A stretch of 13,344 bases of DNA from an uncultured Clostridia bacterium (GTDB lineage: Bacteria > Bacillota > Clostridia > Oscillospirales > Acutalibacteraceae). Under the pieces are notes generated by a model. That model had not been told where the DNA came from. It searched no databases and saw nothing but the letters and a program-made list of their open reading frames with translations. The translations under genes and the position numbers were made by a program. The stretch's first letter is position 1. Each line of letters opens with the position of its first letter. This document shows positions 13,000 through 13,344 of the stretch, piece after piece. Location of the stretch: positions 1-13,344 of the forward strand of contig CAMHNT010000033.1 in assembly GCA_946186535.1 (NCBI GenBank). Direction: 5' to 3'.

Positions 13000-13270
13000 A
13001 AAGTGGTTTCTTATAATTGCGACATGGTCTGACAAAGGGAAACACTTTGAAATTCACAATTTATTTACATTTAGAAAGAGCTGAAAGTATAATCTTGTGA
13101 CTTTTTTGTGACAGTATAAATGGTATAATAAAAAGATAAATGTTTATTCTTTTTTTAATACTATAAATGAGCAAATTAAAAAATGTACAAAACAAGTAAA
13201 GACAGCGACTGAAAAATGAGTTACAGTACAACTACCACATTACCAAAATAACTTAAGGAGTCGTTGTCTT
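13000..13270. other. AT-rich intergenic region upstream of the last gene
   Basis: It is AT-rich with several homopolymer runs. TATAAT at 13124-13129 and TATAAA at 13115-13120 are -10-like boxes, but neither has a good -35 at proper spacing, although TTGTGA occurs twice just upstream. AAGGAG (13255-13260) is the RBS of the next gene. No RNA gene, LytTR repeat or long ORF is seen. Confidence 0.45.
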
Positions 13271-13344
13271 ATGGATAATGGCAAACACCATTCTGATACA
13301 ATTTTCGATAGTTTGGCGAGAATAAAGCTTGTGGATACATTTCG
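13271..13344 (+). CDS. Start of an unidentified gene, cut by the window edge
   Basis: ATG 13271 has AAGGAG (13255-13260) 10 nt upstream and opens the frame MDNGKHHSDTIFDSLARIKL, which runs off the window after 24 full codons. No signal peptide or membrane segment is evident in this short hydrophilic start, so it is probably cytoplasmic. The fragment is too short to name a family. It has no LytTR repeat upstream and lies after two terminators, so it is probably not part of the signalling regulon. Confidence 0.6.
   Translation, partial: MDNGKHHSDTIFDSLARIKLVDTF

Noticed and set aside
1..13344. CRISPR arrays, tRNA or rRNA genes, type VII secretion or WXG100 genes, phage genes
   Set aside because: I looked for evenly spaced repeats, rRNA-like blocks, cloverleaf-like sequences and WXG-type small helical proteins and saw none.

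Overview
The window looks like a chromosomal segment of a Gram-positive gut anaerobe of the Bacillota, most likely a Ruminococcus-like member of the Oscillospiraceae. The reasons are strong AGGAGG ribosome binding sites, sigma-A-type promoters with TATAAT boxes, lipobox lipoproteins, an AgrC/LytTR-type two-component pair, and the FHA-linked serine/threonine kinase family typical of these bacteria. This placement is inferred from style, not from a marker gene.

Layout. Positions 1-376 are intergenic or repeat sequence ending in a 180-bp MITE-like element (197-376) that touches the stop codon of a membrane histidine kinase on the minus strand (378-1700). Divergently, a small zinc-ribbon gene carrying an in-frame stop (1936-2178) and a LytTR response regulator (2282-2983) lie on the plus strand. 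The region 2984-3611 holds a perfect 15-bp-arm palindrome, a bidirectional terminator, and a second, degenerate copy of the divergent control region, including the truncated start of a second kinase-like gene. From 3612 to 9722 runs one phospho-signalling operon: a transmembrane Ser/Thr kinase split by a frameshift, a zinc-ribbon FHA protein with an amber stop at codon 4, a PP2C phosphatase, a secreted trypsin-like protease anchored by one membrane helix with a cytoplasmic FHA domain, and a second PP2C phosphatase. It ends in a strong terminator at 9747-9800. A second unit (10069-12473) encodes two lipoproteins, the first with MORN-like repeats. Positions 12474-13270 hold two terminators, decayed minus-strand coding fragments and AT-rich sequence. 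The window ends inside an unidentified gene starting at 13271.

How the parts fit. Three nearly identical promoters (about 1811-1882, 3437-3508 and 9837-9909) carry a direct repeat GTTCACGA with a 21-bp period, upstream of a conserved TATTAT -10 box. This is the geometry of LytTR-domain binding sites, so the local response regulator most likely drives the zinc-ribbon gene, the kinase/protease operon and the lipoprotein operon as one regulon. In the proposed circuit the histidine kinase senses an unknown signal, the LytTR regulator turns on the three units, and the Ser/Thr kinase, FHA proteins and PP2C phosphatases form a reversible phospho-relay. That relay could act from the cytoplasm on an extracellular protease.

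Three genes in this locus carry apparent lesions (a TGA in place of a zinc-ligand Cys, a one-base frameshift in the kinase, and a TAG at codon 4 of the FHA protein), while the phosphatases, protease and lipoproteins are intact. Either the module is starting to decay, or some stops are read through, or part of this is sequencing error; the sequence alone cannot decide.
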